Source of the DNA: Streptomyces sp. CGMCC 4.7035
GTDB taxonomy: Bacteria; Actinomycetota; Actinomycetes; Streptomycetales; Streptomycetaceae
Assembly (NCBI RefSeq): GCF_031583065.1
Contig: NZ_CP134053.1
Span: 6,737,001 to 6,801,000, forward strand
Length of the DNA: 64,000 nucleotides
Reading direction: 5' to 3'
Part shown: piece after piece, positions 56,265-64,000 of the stretch
Numbering within the stretch: the stretch's first letter is position 1
How the letters are laid out: every line of letters starts with the position of its first letter
The notes under the pieces: model-generated
What the model saw: only the letters and a program-made list of their open reading frames with translations
What the model was told of the DNA's origin: nothing
Databases searched by the model: none
Program-made: the position numbers and the translations under genes

Positions 56265-56418
56265 GTGCCGACACGCCCATCGAACAGGTCACGCTGCGCA
56301 TCAGAAGTCCTCCTCGGCAACGGGTTCGACATACGGCCGCCGGACGTCGCAGAACTCGTCGCGACTCGCGGGATCCCCTGGCCGAATCACCTCACGAGAT
56401 CATTTCGTTGAGAAAACC

Positions 56419-56889
56419 TCAGTAGCCGCGCCCTGTTGCAAGATCCGCTCGCGCTGCCTCGTGAAGAACGTTCAGGCTCGTGACCAGGGGGACATCCGCG
56501 AGGGCGGCCTCCCCGTTGGCGGGATTGCGCGTCACTCGGAGCAGCTCCCAGGCTCGCTGATTAACGGTGTGTGCAGCATTGGCAGCAGCTTCGTCGCTCA
56601 GCAGGATGAAGCTTTCAAAGAGAATCGATCGTTTGGCCTCGATCGCCTCCATCTCCGTCAGCGCAGCGGTTGTGTCCTCCCCTCGGTCCCGAGCCCGCAA
56701 GGCTTCCCTGGCGGCTCTCGAGATCTCTTTGACGCATGAGATGTACTCGATGTAGGTATCGAGCTTCCGCTCATCCCAACGGGTAGCCATCATGCGTCGG
56801 AACTTTGCCCGCTCGGCTATCGCCGTCGCCAGGTAGGACGTCAGGGCGCCGATAAGGACGCCGACCAAGGTGACTATCTGGGTTGCCAT
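56419..56889 (-). CDS. Hypothetical membrane-anchored helical protein, 156 aa
   Basis: Starts MATQIVTLVGVLIGALTSYL with one N-terminal membrane helix (about 4-25). A long cytoplasmic helical region follows (ERAKFRRMMATRWDERKLDT, REALRARDRGEDTT). Third-position G/C bias is weaker than in the neighbours. From memory such proteins are common in actinobacteria; function unknown. It stands alone. Confidence 0.75.
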   Translation of the reverse strand: MATQIVTLVGVLIGALTSYLATAIAERAKFRRMMATRWDERKLDTYIEYISCVKEISRAAREALRARDRGEDTTAALTEMEAIEAKRSILFESFILLSDEAAANAAHTVNQRAWELLRVTRNPANGEAALADVPLVTSLNVLHEAARADLATGRGY

Positions 56890-57243
56890 GTCGATCAAGC
56901 TACTGGCTGTCGAATTCGCGCATGCCACAGCCGTGCCACATCGGGCGGTCACCCACGGTCAACGGCGGTTCGCGCCAGCCGAGATGTGCTGGCGAGATGC
57001 GGGCTGCTTGATCGAAACGACCAGTCCGGCAAGGGCCGGCACCAGCGGATCCATGTCAGTCATCCGTGCAATCCAGCGGGCCCACGACAGGATCGTGGCA
57101 GTCCGCCCGCGCGGCCAGGCCCGGCACGCCACCAGGCCCGGCACGCCACCAGGCCCGGCGTCGGAGGAAAGCCGAAGGCCGGTGCCTGGTCGCTGCCGTG
57201 ATCCGCGGCAGGAGACCGCGCGTCCGCCCCGCGGTCCTCGCCC
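56890..57243. other. Intergenic region with a 17-bp direct repeat
   Basis: 354 bases without a supported gene. AGGCCCGGCACGCCACC is repeated two and a half times in tandem at about 57117-57160. Nothing else is recognised. Confidence 0.5.
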
Positions 57244-57741
57244 TCAGCCGCGCAGGCTGCGGGCAGGCAGGAGGACGTGCGCGGCGGTGCTCAAGGTCTG
57301 CTCCGCGCCCGCGAAGGCGGCGAGCCGCTCCGGGTCGACGGGCCTGCCGGGCACGCCCTCGGGCCAGGGGCGGGTGGCGAACACGAAGTACGCGAAACCG
57401 CGTGCGCGGACCGCGGCGAGCCACTCCGGCGGCACGGTGCACTGGGCGTTCAGGTGCGGCATGGTGATGACGGCCTGACCCGCCTCGGCCAGCAGTGTCA
57501 CGGGCAGGCTGGGGCGCTGGGAGCCGTCGGTGACTTCCTCGCCCACGTTCAGTCCGTTGGTGCGCAGCAGGGCCCGGATCGCGGCGGTGGAGCCCTCGGG
57601 GCCGCTCGCGCCGTCGCCGAGGGAGTAGGCGAGGAGGTAGGGCATGTCTCCGTCGGGGGCCTCGCCACTCCAGGCCATGACGACGAGTGTGCCGAGGTCG
57701 ATGGCGCGGAAGGGGCGCGTTTCGCTGGAAGTTGTGGTCAC
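57244..57741 (-). CDS. DUF5949 family protein
   Basis: 165 aa from a GTG at 57741 (VTTTSSETRPFRAIDLGTLV). The signatures GTLVVMAWSGEAPDGDMPYL, LLAYSLGDG and FVFATRPWPEG match, from memory, a Streptomyces-restricted family of unknown role. It is soluble with no signal peptide. The ribosome binding site is weak. The long minus-strand frame upstream of this start is not coding. Confidence 0.8.
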   Translation of the reverse strand: MTTTSSETRPFRAIDLGTLVVMAWSGEAPDGDMPYLLAYSLGDGASGPEGSTAAIRALLRTNGLNVGEEVTDGSQRPSLPVTLLAEAGQAVITMPHLNAQCTVPPEWLAAVRARGFAYFVFATRPWPEGVPGRPVDPERLAAFAGAEQTLSTAAHVLLPARSLRG

Positions 57742-58030
57742 CGCGGCACCGTATCGACGGGCCGGAAGGCCACCGGACGCTTTCTCGCCCGACCGGGGGA
57801 TTCCGGCGACGGCGACCACACGAACGAGGGACCCGCGGTGACGGCGCGGTCGAAGGAGCAGTGCGGGCCTCGGCACACGGGTTCGAACCGTCGGCCGTCG
57901 CCCCAGACCGTCGACCGTTGCCCCGGGCCATCGGCCGTCGCCCCGGACCGTCGGCCGCCGCCCCGGACCGTCCGTCTTTCGCCACGGGCCATCGGTCTTT
58001 CGCCTCTGGGCACCCGTTGCAGCGAATTCA
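57742..58030. repeat. Intergenic region with degenerate CCGTCGCCCCGGACCGTCGG repeats
   Basis: Between the DUF5949 start and the end of the small secreted-protein gene, about 57890-57975 holds four or five degenerate copies of a roughly 20-base unit built from CCGTCGCCCCGGACC and GTCGGCC words, then two copies of GGTCTTTCGCC-like sequence. No gene is supported. Confidence 0.6.
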
Positions 58031-58324
58031 TCAGCTCCGCAGAGGAAGCCCGCCGAGCAGCCGGGTGGGGCCGCCATTCCGGTTGAGGGTGGTGGCCGTG
58101 GTCTTCGCGGTGCCGAGCAGGGAGTCCTTGTTCTCCGTGTCGAGGGTGTCGGACTGGTGCTGGAGGGGACGCACGTCGAGGGTCCGCTGGGCTGCGAGGG
58201 TCGCCAGTCCGCCGTTGAGGCTGGTGGGCGTGATGTTGGAGGCATCGGAGGCGAAAGCGGGCGCGGCGGCGCCGGCGACGACCAGGGATCCGGCGACGAC
58301 GGCGACGGCCTTGAGGGACTTCAT
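58031..58324 (-). CDS. Small secreted protein, 97 aa
   Basis: MKSLKAVAVVAGSLVVAGAA is followed by APAFASD: a standard signal peptide cut near residue 25. The mature part is about 70 residues, polar, without cysteines. AGAAAGGA precedes the ATG. It lies 125 bases downstream of the chaplin gene on the same strand, so a role at the aerial hyphal surface is possible, but no family is recognised. Confidence 0.75.
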   Translation of the reverse strand: MKSLKAVAVVAGSLVVAGAAAPAFASDASNITPTSLNGGLATLAAQRTLDVRPLQHQSDTLDTENKDSLLGTAKTTATTLNRNGGPTRLLGGLPLRS

Positions 58325-58399
58325 CGTGATCCTTTCTTCGGCGACTCATGTCACCGGGGGGAATGGGCAGTGCGCCCTGGGCGACCGTGACAACGCCAA

Positions 58400-58429
58400 C
58401 CGGCCGCCCCCCGGAGGGAGAACGGCCGG
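58400..58429 (-). terminator. Hairpin after the chaplin gene
   Basis: CCGGCCG (58400-58406) and CGGCCGG (58423-58429) form a 7-bp perfect stem between the chaplin stop and the next gene start on the minus strand. Confidence 0.55.
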
Positions 58430-58449
58430 CAGAAGGGTCCGCTCGGACG

Positions 58450-58689
58450 TCAGCCGTTGGCGCAGGAGTTGCCGAAGGCAGGGTTCAGCAGGCCGATGAC
58501 GTCGATCGTGTTCCCGCACACGTTGACCGGGACGTGGACCGGAACCTGCACGACGTTGCCCGACAGAACGCCCGGCGAGTTGTTGGCAGCGGCGCTTGCG
58601 CCGCTGTCGGCGGCGGCGATGCCGGCGGTGCCCGCAACGGCCGCAACGGCAACAGAGGTCAGGGCCAGGCCCTTCGCGATACGCGACAT
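58450..58689 (-). CDS. Short chaplin
   Basis: 79 aa: signal peptide MSRIAKGLALTSVAVAAVAG to about GIAAADS, then one chaplin domain (NSPGVLSGNVVQVPVHVPVN, CGNTIDVIGLLNPAFGNSC). The two cysteines typical of disulfide-bonded short chaplins are present. Chaplins assemble into the amyloid-like hydrophobic coat that lets aerial hyphae emerge. There is no LAxTG anchor. AGAGGTG precedes the ATG. Confidence 0.95.
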   Translation of the reverse strand: MSRIAKGLALTSVAVAAVAGTAGIAAADSGASAAANNSPGVLSGNVVQVPVHVPVNVCGNTIDVIGLLNPAFGNSCANG

Positions 58690-58980
58690 GGAGAGGTGCT
58701 CCTTGGGATCGTCACAACAGCCGAGCGAATGCCCGACGTGGGAGTCAACTGCCCCATGCGGGCCCGGGTTGCGCCTCCGATGGAGTGATAGTGCGGGCCG
58801 CCCCGTTCCGTCGACCGTGCCCGGCGTGCGATGCCAGTACGCGCTCCCGGCGTGCGCTCCCTGCGGCCGTCGTACGGCAACCCGGCCGGCCTGTGCCCGC
58901 GCAGGACGGGCCGGACCCGCCGGACCGGGGACCGGGGACCGGGGACCGGTCGGACTCCCGAGTGCCTCGTACGGCCCCTT

Positions 58981-59114
58981 ACGTCGGTTCCCTTACGTCG
59001 GTTCCAGTCACGTCGGTTCCAGTCACGTCGGTTCCAGTCACGTCGGTTCCAGTCACGTCGGTTCCAGTCACGTCGGTTCCAGTCACGTCGGTTCCGGTCA
59101 CGTCGGTTCCGGTC
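58981..59114. repeat. 15-bp tandem repeat, nine copies
   Basis: ACGTCGGTTCC recurs at 58981, 58995, 59010, 59025, 59040, 59055, 59070, 59085 and 59100; the full unit is ACGTCGGTTCCAGTC with G replacing A in the last copies. Just before it, GGGGACC occurs several times at 58925-58950. It fills much of the gene-free 466 bases between the chaplin start and the end of the isomerase gene, and lies immediately past the 3' end of the latter. Confidence 0.95.
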
Positions 59115-59155
59115 ACGCCGGTCACGGCCACGCCAGCCCCCTCAGGCAGGTCCCC

Positions 59156-60073
59156 TCACGCCCCGCACGACCTCAGGAACGCCCGGGTCCGCTGTGCGAT
59201 CGGCAGCGGCTTGTCCGGCTCGCACGGGTACATGTCCTGCTCCACGATCGCGAACAGGTCGACGTCGAGCTTCGACGCGGCCGCCAGCACCGGTTCCAGC
59301 GCCGGCACCCCGGACGGCGGCTCGCACATCACGCCCTTCGCCACCGCGGGGCCGAACGGGATCTCGTTGGCCCGTACCTCCGCGAGGATCTCCGGGTCCA
59401 CCTGCTTGAGGTGCAGATAGCCGATGCGCTCGCCGTACGTCTCGATCAGCTTGACGCTGTCCCCGCCGCAGTACGCGTAGTGCCCGGTGTCCAGGCACAG
59501 GGACACCAGGGAGGAGTCGGTGCCGTCGAGGAAGCGGACGACGTTCTCCTCGCTGTCGATGTGGGTGTCGGCGTGCGGGTGGACGACGATCCGCAGCCCG
59601 TAGCGCTCGCGCACCTCCCGGCCCAGCCGTTCGGTCAGCGAGGTCAGGTGCCGCCACTGCTCGGGCGTGAGCGTGTCCGGCTCCAGCACCTCGCCCGTCT
59701 TGTCGTCCCGCCAGAAGGAGGGGATGACCACCAGATGGGAGGCGCCCATCGCCTGGGTGAGCGCGGCGATGTCCGAGACGTGCGCCCAGGTCTTCTCCCA
59801 GACCTCCGGCCCGTGGTGCAGATCCGTGAAGACCGTGCCGGCCGACACCTTCAGGCCACGTTTCGTCGTCTCCTCGGCGAGCACGGCCGGATCGGAGGGC
59901 AGGTACCCGTACGGGCCCAGTTCGATCCACTCGTAACCGGACTGCGCGACCTCGTCGAGGAAGCGCTGCCAGGGCACTTGCCGCGGGTCGTCCGGGAACC
60001 AGACGCCCCAGGAGTCGGGAGCCGATCCGATCCGGATGCGGGAGAGTGAGCCTTGAGGTGACAACGACGTCAT
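59156..60073 (-). CDS. Sugar isomerase/epimerase TIM-barrel protein (IolE/MocC-like)
   Basis: 305 aa from the ATG at 60073; a GTG farther upstream is possible. AP_endonuc_2-type barrel: RIGSAPDSWGVWFPDDPRQ, YEWIELGPYGYLPSD, HPHADTHIDSEENVVRF, CLDTGHYAYCGGD and HLKQVDPEI contain the metal-binding Glu, Asp, His and Asp positions. Members act on inosose or similar keto-inositols. It is divergent from iolC and probably belongs to the same inositol regulon. Confidence 0.88.
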   Translation of the reverse strand: MTSLSPQGSLSRIRIGSAPDSWGVWFPDDPRQVPWQRFLDEVAQSGYEWIELGPYGYLPSDPAVLAEETTKRGLKVSAGTVFTDLHHGPEVWEKTWAHVSDIAALTQAMGASHLVVIPSFWRDDKTGEVLEPDTLTPEQWRHLTSLTERLGREVRERYGLRIVVHPHADTHIDSEENVVRFLDGTDSSLVSLCLDTGHYAYCGGDSVKLIETYGERIGYLHLKQVDPEILAEVRANEIPFGPAVAKGVMCEPPSGVPALEPVLAAASKLDVDLFAIVEQDMYPCEPDKPLPIAQRTRAFLRSCGA

Positions 60074-60102
60074 GGCCGCAAGGGTGCGGTTCCCGACAGG
60101 GA

Positions 60103-60167
60103 CTGTCAAGGCATGGTCCGAATGTCTGGACAAAACATTGACAGGGCTCCGCGCACGGGACTAGAAA
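60103..60167. promoter_or_regulatory. Divergent iol promoter region with inverted -35 boxes
   Basis: CTGTCAA (60103-60109) and TTGACAG (60138-60144) form a perfect inverted repeat. The right copy is a consensus -35 (TTGACA, 60138-60143) with TAGAAA 18 bases on (60162-60167) as -10 for iolC. The left copy presents TTGACA on the minus strand for the isomerase gene. Between them GTCC...GGAC forms another small inverted repeat. A repressor binding here would control both directions. Confidence 0.65.
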
Positions 60168-60197
60168 GCCGAGGAGAGCAGACACGAAGGGGACTCG

Positions 60198-61148
60198 ATG
60201 GCGTACGACGTGATCACCATGGGGCGGATCGGAGTGGACCTCTATCCGCTGCAGACGGGCGTCCCGCTGCCCCAGGTGACGTCCTTCGGGAAGTTCCTGG
60301 GGGGTTCGGCGACGAACGTCGCGGTCGCGGCGGCCCGCCTCGGGCGGCGTACGGCGGTGATCACGCGCACGGGCGACGACCCCTTCGGCACCTATCTCCA
60401 CGAGGCGCTGCGCGGCTTCGGGGTGGACGACCGCTGGGTCACGCCGGTACCGGGACTGCCGACGCCGGTCACCTTCTGCGAGATCTTCCCGCCGGACGAC
60501 TTCCCGCTCTACTTCTACCGGCAGCCCAAGGCGCCCGACCTGGAGATCGACGCGCACGAGCTGGACCTGGACGCGATCCGTGCCGCGAGCATCTTCTGGG
60601 TGACGGGCACGGGCCTGAGCGAGGAGCCCAGCCGCACCGCCACGCTCGCGGCCCTCGCCCACCGCGCCAAGTCCGGTACGACGGTCTTCGACCTCGACTG
60701 GCGGCCCATGTTCTGGCACGACCCCGGGACCGCGCGCCCGTTCTACGCCGAGGCCCTGCGCCACACCACGGTCGCCGTCGGCAACATCGACGAGGTGGAG
60801 ATCGCCACCGGCGAGCGCGACCCGCACACCGCCGCCCGCGCCCTCCTGGACGCCGGCGTCGAACTCGCCGTCGTCAAGCAGGGGCCCAAGGGCGTCCTCG
60901 CGGTCACTGCGGGCGGCGAGTCGGCCGAGGTCCCCCCGCTCCCGGTCAAGGTCCTCAACGGGCTCGGCGCGGGCGACGCCTTCGGCGGGTCCCTCTGCCA
61001 CGGGCTGCTGGCCGGCTGGGACCTGGAGCGGATCATGCGGTACGCGAACGCCGCGGGCGCCATCGTCGCCTCCCGCCTGGAGTGCTCGTCCGCGATGCCC
61101 ACGGCCGATGAGGTCGAGGGCGCGGTCACGGCAGGAGCGGTGCTGTGA
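60198..61148 (+). CDS. iolC: 5-dehydro-2-deoxygluconokinase (PfkB family)
   Basis: 316 aa starting MAYDVITMGRIGVDLYPLQT with AAGGGG upstream. PfkB signature 1 is at GGSATNVAVAAARLGRR and signature 2 near GLGAGDAFGGSLCHGLL with the catalytic Asp. It phosphorylates 5-dehydro-2-deoxy-D-gluconate in myo-inositol breakdown. It lacks the aldolase-like C-terminal domain seen in fused versions; that role may fall to the next gene, which overlaps its stop. Confidence 0.93.
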   Translation: MAYDVITMGRIGVDLYPLQTGVPLPQVTSFGKFLGGSATNVAVAAARLGRRTAVITRTGDDPFGTYLHEALRGFGVDDRWVTPVPGLPTPVTFCEIFPPDDFPLYFYRQPKAPDLEIDAHELDLDAIRAASIFWVTGTGLSEEPSRTATLAALAHRAKSGTTVFDLDWRPMFWHDPGTARPFYAEALRHTTVAVGNIDEVEIATGERDPHTAARALLDAGVELAVVKQGPKGVLAVTAGGESAEVPPLPVKVLNGLGAGDAFGGSLCHGLLAGWDLERIMRYANAAGAIVASRLECSSAMPTADEVEGAVTAGAVL

Positions 61149-62140
61149 GCGTCGACAAGGCGACCACCGCGCGCGTGGAGCACGAGGAGAGCACCACCGC
61201 GCGCGTGGGATACGCGGACACCACCACCGCGCGCGTGCAGCACGAAAACAGCGCCCCCGCGCGCGTGGACATCGCCGAGCTCGTCCGCATCCGCATCCAC
61301 CACCCCGAGGCGATCGCCGAGGCCGCCGCCCGCCGCTCGCGCCGTCCCCTGATCGACGACACCGGCCGGCTGATGATCGTCGCCGCCGACCACCCGGCCC
61401 GCGGCGCCCTCGGCGTCGGTGACCGCAAGATGGCCATGGCGAGCCGCGCCGACCTGTTGGAGCGGCTCTGCCTGGCGCTGTCGCGCCCCGGTGTCGACGG
61501 TGTCCTCGCGACCGCCGACATCCTCGACGACCTGCTGCTGCTCGGCGCCCTCGACCACAAGGTCGTCATGGGGTCGATGAACCGCGGCGGTCTCCAGGGC
61601 GCCTCCTTCGAGCTGGACGACCGCTTCACCGGTCACCGCCCGCAGGACATCGAGCGGCTCGGCTTCGACGCGGGCAAGCTGCTGCTGCGCGTCGACTACG
61701 ACGACCCGGGATCGCTGAACACCCTGGAGTCCACCGCCCGGGTCATCGACGAGATGGCCGAGCGCCGACTCCCGGTGTTCGTCGAGCCGTTCATCAGCCT
61801 CCGCACCCCCGAGGGCCGGCTCCGCAACGACCTGAGCGCCGATGCCGTGACCAGGTCCATCGCCATCGCCAGCGGGCTGGGCGGCAGTTCGGCGTACACC
61901 TGGCTGAAGGTCCCGGTCACGGAGAACCCGGACGACATGGCCCGGGTGATGGAGACCTCCACCCTGCCGGCCGTACTGCTCGGCGGCGACGTCGGCGAGG
62001 ATCAGGAGGGGGCGTACGAGAAGTGGCGCGGGGCGCTCCAACTGCCCACCGTCAAGGGCCTGGTGGTCGGCCGTTCGCTGCTGTACCCGGCGGACGGCGA
62101 TGTCGCCGCGGCCGTGGACACCGCCGTAGGACTGCTGTGA
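61145..62140 (+). CDS. Cgl0159-type (beta/alpha)8-fold protein of the iol operon
   Basis: 331 aa from a GTG overlapping the iolC stop. Residues 1-40 carry four copies of a T/ATARV-type unit with about ten-residue spacing (TTARVEHEES, TTARVGYADT, TTARVQHENS, PARV), unlike the rest. The barrel begins near VDIAELVRIRIHHPEAIAEA and includes LMIVAADHPARGALGVGD, VMGSMNRGGLQGASFELDDR and LPAVLLGGDVGEDQEGAYEK. It resembles class I/II aldolase-like barrels found in actinobacterial inositol clusters and may cleave the IolC product. Confidence 0.85.
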   Translation: MSVDKATTARVEHEESTTARVGYADTTTARVQHENSAPARVDIAELVRIRIHHPEAIAEAAARRSRRPLIDDTGRLMIVAADHPARGALGVGDRKMAMASRADLLERLCLALSRPGVDGVLATADILDDLLLLGALDHKVVMGSMNRGGLQGASFELDDRFTGHRPQDIERLGFDAGKLLLRVDYDDPGSLNTLESTARVIDEMAERRLPVFVEPFISLRTPEGRLRNDLSADAVTRSIAIASGLGGSSAYTWLKVPVTENPDDMARVMETSTLPAVLLGGDVGEDQEGAYEKWRGALQLPTVKGLVVGRSLLYPADGDVAAAVDTAVGLL

Positions 62141-62147
62141 GGGCCGC

Positions 62148-62960
62148 ATGAGCAACGAGTTGTACGTCCCCGGGGGCACCACCGCGAACGCGCAGTACGC
62201 GCTCGACATCGACCCGAAGCGGGCCGGCTGGAGCCACAGCAGCCTGCGGATCGTGGAACTGGCGCAGGGCGGCACGCACACGTTCACCACCGGTGACAGC
62301 GAGTGGATCGTGCTTCCACTCCAAGGCGCCTGTACGGTGCACATAGAGGACGAAACGTTCCAACTCCTGGGCAGGGACAACGTGTTCGCGGGGGTCTCCG
62401 ACTTCGCGTACGTGCCCCGTGACGCCCGGGTCCAGATCGCCTCCGGCGCGGGAGGCCGCTTCGCCCTGGCAGGAGCGAAGTGCGAGCGCAGACTCCCCGC
62501 CCGCTACGGCCCCGCGCCGGAGGTCCCCGTCGAAGACCGCGGCAGCGGCACCTGCGCCCGCCGGGTGCGCAACTTCGCCTCTGCCGACGCCTTCGAGTGC
62601 GACAACCTCATCGCCGTCGAGGTCATCACGCCCGGCGGCAACTGGTCCTCGTACCCGCCGCACAAGCACGACGAGAACCGGCCCGGCGAGGAGACGGAGC
62701 TGGAGGAGATCTACTACTTCGAGATCGAGGGCCCGAACGGTTTCGGATACCAGCGCGTGTTCCCCTCGCGTGTGGGCGGATCCGATGTCCTCGCCGAGGT
62801 CCGCAGCGGCGACGCCGTCCTCGTCCCCGACGGCTGGCACGGCCCCTCCATCGCCCAGCCCGGACACACCATGTACTACCTCAACGTCATGGCCGGGCCG
62901 GGCGCGGAGCGCCAGTGGCGGATCTGCTTCCACCCGGATCACACGGAGGGATACCGATGA
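62148..62960 (+). CDS. iolB: 5-deoxy-glucuronate isomerase
   Basis: 270 aa, bicupin KduI/IolB fold. The metal-binding PPHKHDENRPGEETELEEIY (His, His, Glu) in the second cupin is complete, as is DGWHGPS. It isomerises 5-deoxy-glucuronate to 5-dehydro-2-deoxy-gluconate, the substrate of IolC. It starts seven bases after the previous stop and its stop overlaps the iolD start. Confidence 0.96.
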   Translation: MSNELYVPGGTTANAQYALDIDPKRAGWSHSSLRIVELAQGGTHTFTTGDSEWIVLPLQGACTVHIEDETFQLLGRDNVFAGVSDFAYVPRDARVQIASGAGGRFALAGAKCERRLPARYGPAPEVPVEDRGSGTCARRVRNFASADAFECDNLIAVEVITPGGNWSSYPPHKHDENRPGEETELEEIYYFEIEGPNGFGYQRVFPSRVGGSDVLAEVRSGDAVLVPDGWHGPSIAQPGHTMYYLNVMAGPGAERQWRICFHPDHTEGYR

Positions 62961-64000
62961 CCTCGACGACGAGGCTCACGGTCGCTCAGGCGCTCGTACG
63001 TTTCCTGGCCGCCCAGTACACCGAACGCGACGGCGTTCGCCGCCGGCTGATCGGCGCGACCTGGGGGATCTTCGGCCACGGCAACGTCGCGGGCATCGGG
63101 CAGGCGCTGATCGAGTACGGCGATGTGATGCCGTACCACCAGGGCCGCAACGAGCAGTCGATGGTGCACGCAGCGGTCGGCTACGCCCGCCAGTCGAACC
63201 GGCTGTCCGCGCACGCCGTGACGACGTCCATCGGTCCCGGTGCCACCAACCTGGTCACGGGCGCCGCCCTCGCCACGATCAACCACCTCCCGGTCCTGCT
63301 GCTGCCCGGCGACGTCTTCGCCACCCGCCCGTCGGACCCGGTGCTCCAGCAACTGGAGGTCCCCCACGCCGGCGACGTGTCCGTCAACGACTGTCTGCGC
63401 CCGGTGTCGAAGTACTTCGACCGGATCACCCGCCCCGAGGCGCTGATCCCGGCCGCCCTCCAGGCGATGCGGGTGCTCGCCGACCCGGTCGACACGGGCG
63501 CGGTCACGCTCGCGCTGCCGCAGGACGTGCAGGCGGAGGCGTACGACTGGCCGGAGGAGTTCTTCGCCGAGCGGACGTGGAACGTACGCCGGCCTGCGCC
63601 CGACCCGGTCGAGCTCTCCGAGGCCGTCCGGGCGATCCGGGCCGCCCGGCGCCCGCTCGTCGTGGCCGGCGGCGGCGTGCACCACAGCCGCGCCGAGGAG
63701 GTACTCGCGGAGTTCGCCGAGGCCACCGGCATCCCCGTCGCCTCCACCCAGGCCGGCAAGGGCTCGCTGCGCTGGGACCACCCGCAGGACGTGGGCGGCA
63801 TAGGTCACACCGGCACGGCGACCGCCGACGAGCTGGCCCGCACCGCCGATCTGGTGATCGGTGTCGGCACCCGTTACACCGACTTCACCACGGCCTCCGG
63901 CACCCTCTTCACCGGCGCGGGCGTCCGCTTCCTCAACCTCAACATCGCCCCGTTCGACGGCCACAAGCTCTCCGCGCTGCCGCTGATCGCGGACGCGCGC
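62957..64000 (+). CDS. iolD: 3D-trihydroxycyclohexane-1,2-dione hydrolase, 5' part (cut by window end)
   Basis: 348 codons are in the window, beginning MTSTTRLTVAQALVRFLAAQ from an ATG overlapping the iolB stop (ATGA). ThDP-enzyme N-terminal features are clear: the ring-cleaving hydrolase motif GIFGHGNVAGIGQAL, YHQGRNEQSMVHAAVGYARQ with the ThDP-activating Glu, and SIGPGATNLVTGAALA. The middle domain starts at VVAGGGVHHSRAEEV. It opens the inositol ring product to 5-deoxy-glucuronate, upstream of IolB. The remainder, with the GDG ThDP-binding motif, lies beyond the window. Confidence 0.95.
   Translation, partial: MTSTTRLTVAQALVRFLAAQYTERDGVRRRLIGATWGIFGHGNVAGIGQALIEYGDVMPYHQGRNEQSMVHAAVGYARQSNRLSAHAVTTSIGPGATNLVTGAALATINHLPVLLLPGDVFATRPSDPVLQQLEVPHAGDVSVNDCLRPVSKYFDRITRPEALIPAALQAMRVLADPVDTGAVTLALPQDVQAEAYDWPEEFFAERTWNVRRPAPDPVELSEAVRAIRAARRPLVVAGGGVHHSRAEEVLAEFAEATGIPVASTQAGKGSLRWDHPQDVGGIGHTGTATADELARTADLVIGVGTRYTDFTTASGTLFTGAGVRFLNLNIAPFDGHKLSALPLIADAR

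Noticed and set aside
52530..56889. Integrated element at tRNA-Arg
   Set aside because: No integrase gene and no repeat of the tRNA 3' end were found downstream.
57738..58349. Minus-strand open frames between the DUF5949 gene and the small secreted protein
   Set aside because: They run through the intergenic repeats and lack ribosome binding sites or any family pattern.
58981..59114. Possible CRISPR array
   Set aside because: The 15-bp units are directly contiguous, with no unique spacers and no cas genes nearby.

Overview
This window is high-GC actinobacterial DNA, almost certainly from a Streptomyces chromosome. The evidence is strong G/C bias at third codon positions, many GTG/TTG starts, a chaplin gene, a sortase-E type LAETG surface protein, G/C-rich hairpin terminators, and divergent regulator/target pairs. 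No insertion sequence, phage gene, rRNA or CRISPR array was seen. One tRNA-Arg(TCT) lies at 52530-52602.

Layout. 1-9950: the start of a Nudix gene, a large secreted subtilisin-like protease, an ECF-type sigma factor with a coupled membrane protein, aspartate-semialdehyde dehydrogenase, a DUF1203 protein and aminopeptidase N. 10028-13802: two divergent regulator/target pairs (EamA exporter with MarR; FAD monooxygenase with TetR), each with inverted repeats between the genes. 13974-22327: a small membrane protein, a proline-rich small ORF coupled to malQ, a PadR/ABC/FtsX-like operon, an HNH nuclease, an MscS channel and a Uma2-type protein. 22558-29360: a sugar-uptake operon (ROK regulator, ABC binding protein, two permeases, GH4 glycosidase, BadF/BadG-type kinase).

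29776-40608 is the most interesting block: seven co-directional genes. They encode a GlnX-like membrane protein, a GlnH-like amino-acid binding protein, a coiled-coil protein, a PknG-like kinase with two zinc ribbons and a TPR domain, a PP2C phosphatase with two zinc ribbons, a von Willebrand A protein, and a double zinc-ribbon/proline-glycine/FHA protein. The first, second and fourth match the mycobacterial GlnX-GlnH-PknG amino-acid sensing module. The phosphatase, VWA and FHA genes look like an enlarged signalling module built on it, and no separate GarA/OdhI gene is seen in the window.

40651-52221: a PCMT-like methyltransferase, a truncated haemoglobin, a thioesterase coupled to EttA, small hypotheticals, a thioester-domain surface protein, an SSB, and two coupled dynamin-like GTPases, one with a His/Asp repeat tail at its N-terminus. 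52530-58689: the tRNA, a very large secreted FG-GAP protein, small hypotheticals, a small secreted protein and a chaplin. 59156-64000: an inositol-catabolism cluster (IolE/MocC-like isomerase divergent from iolC, a Cgl0159-type (beta/alpha)8 protein, iolB, and iolD cut by the window end).
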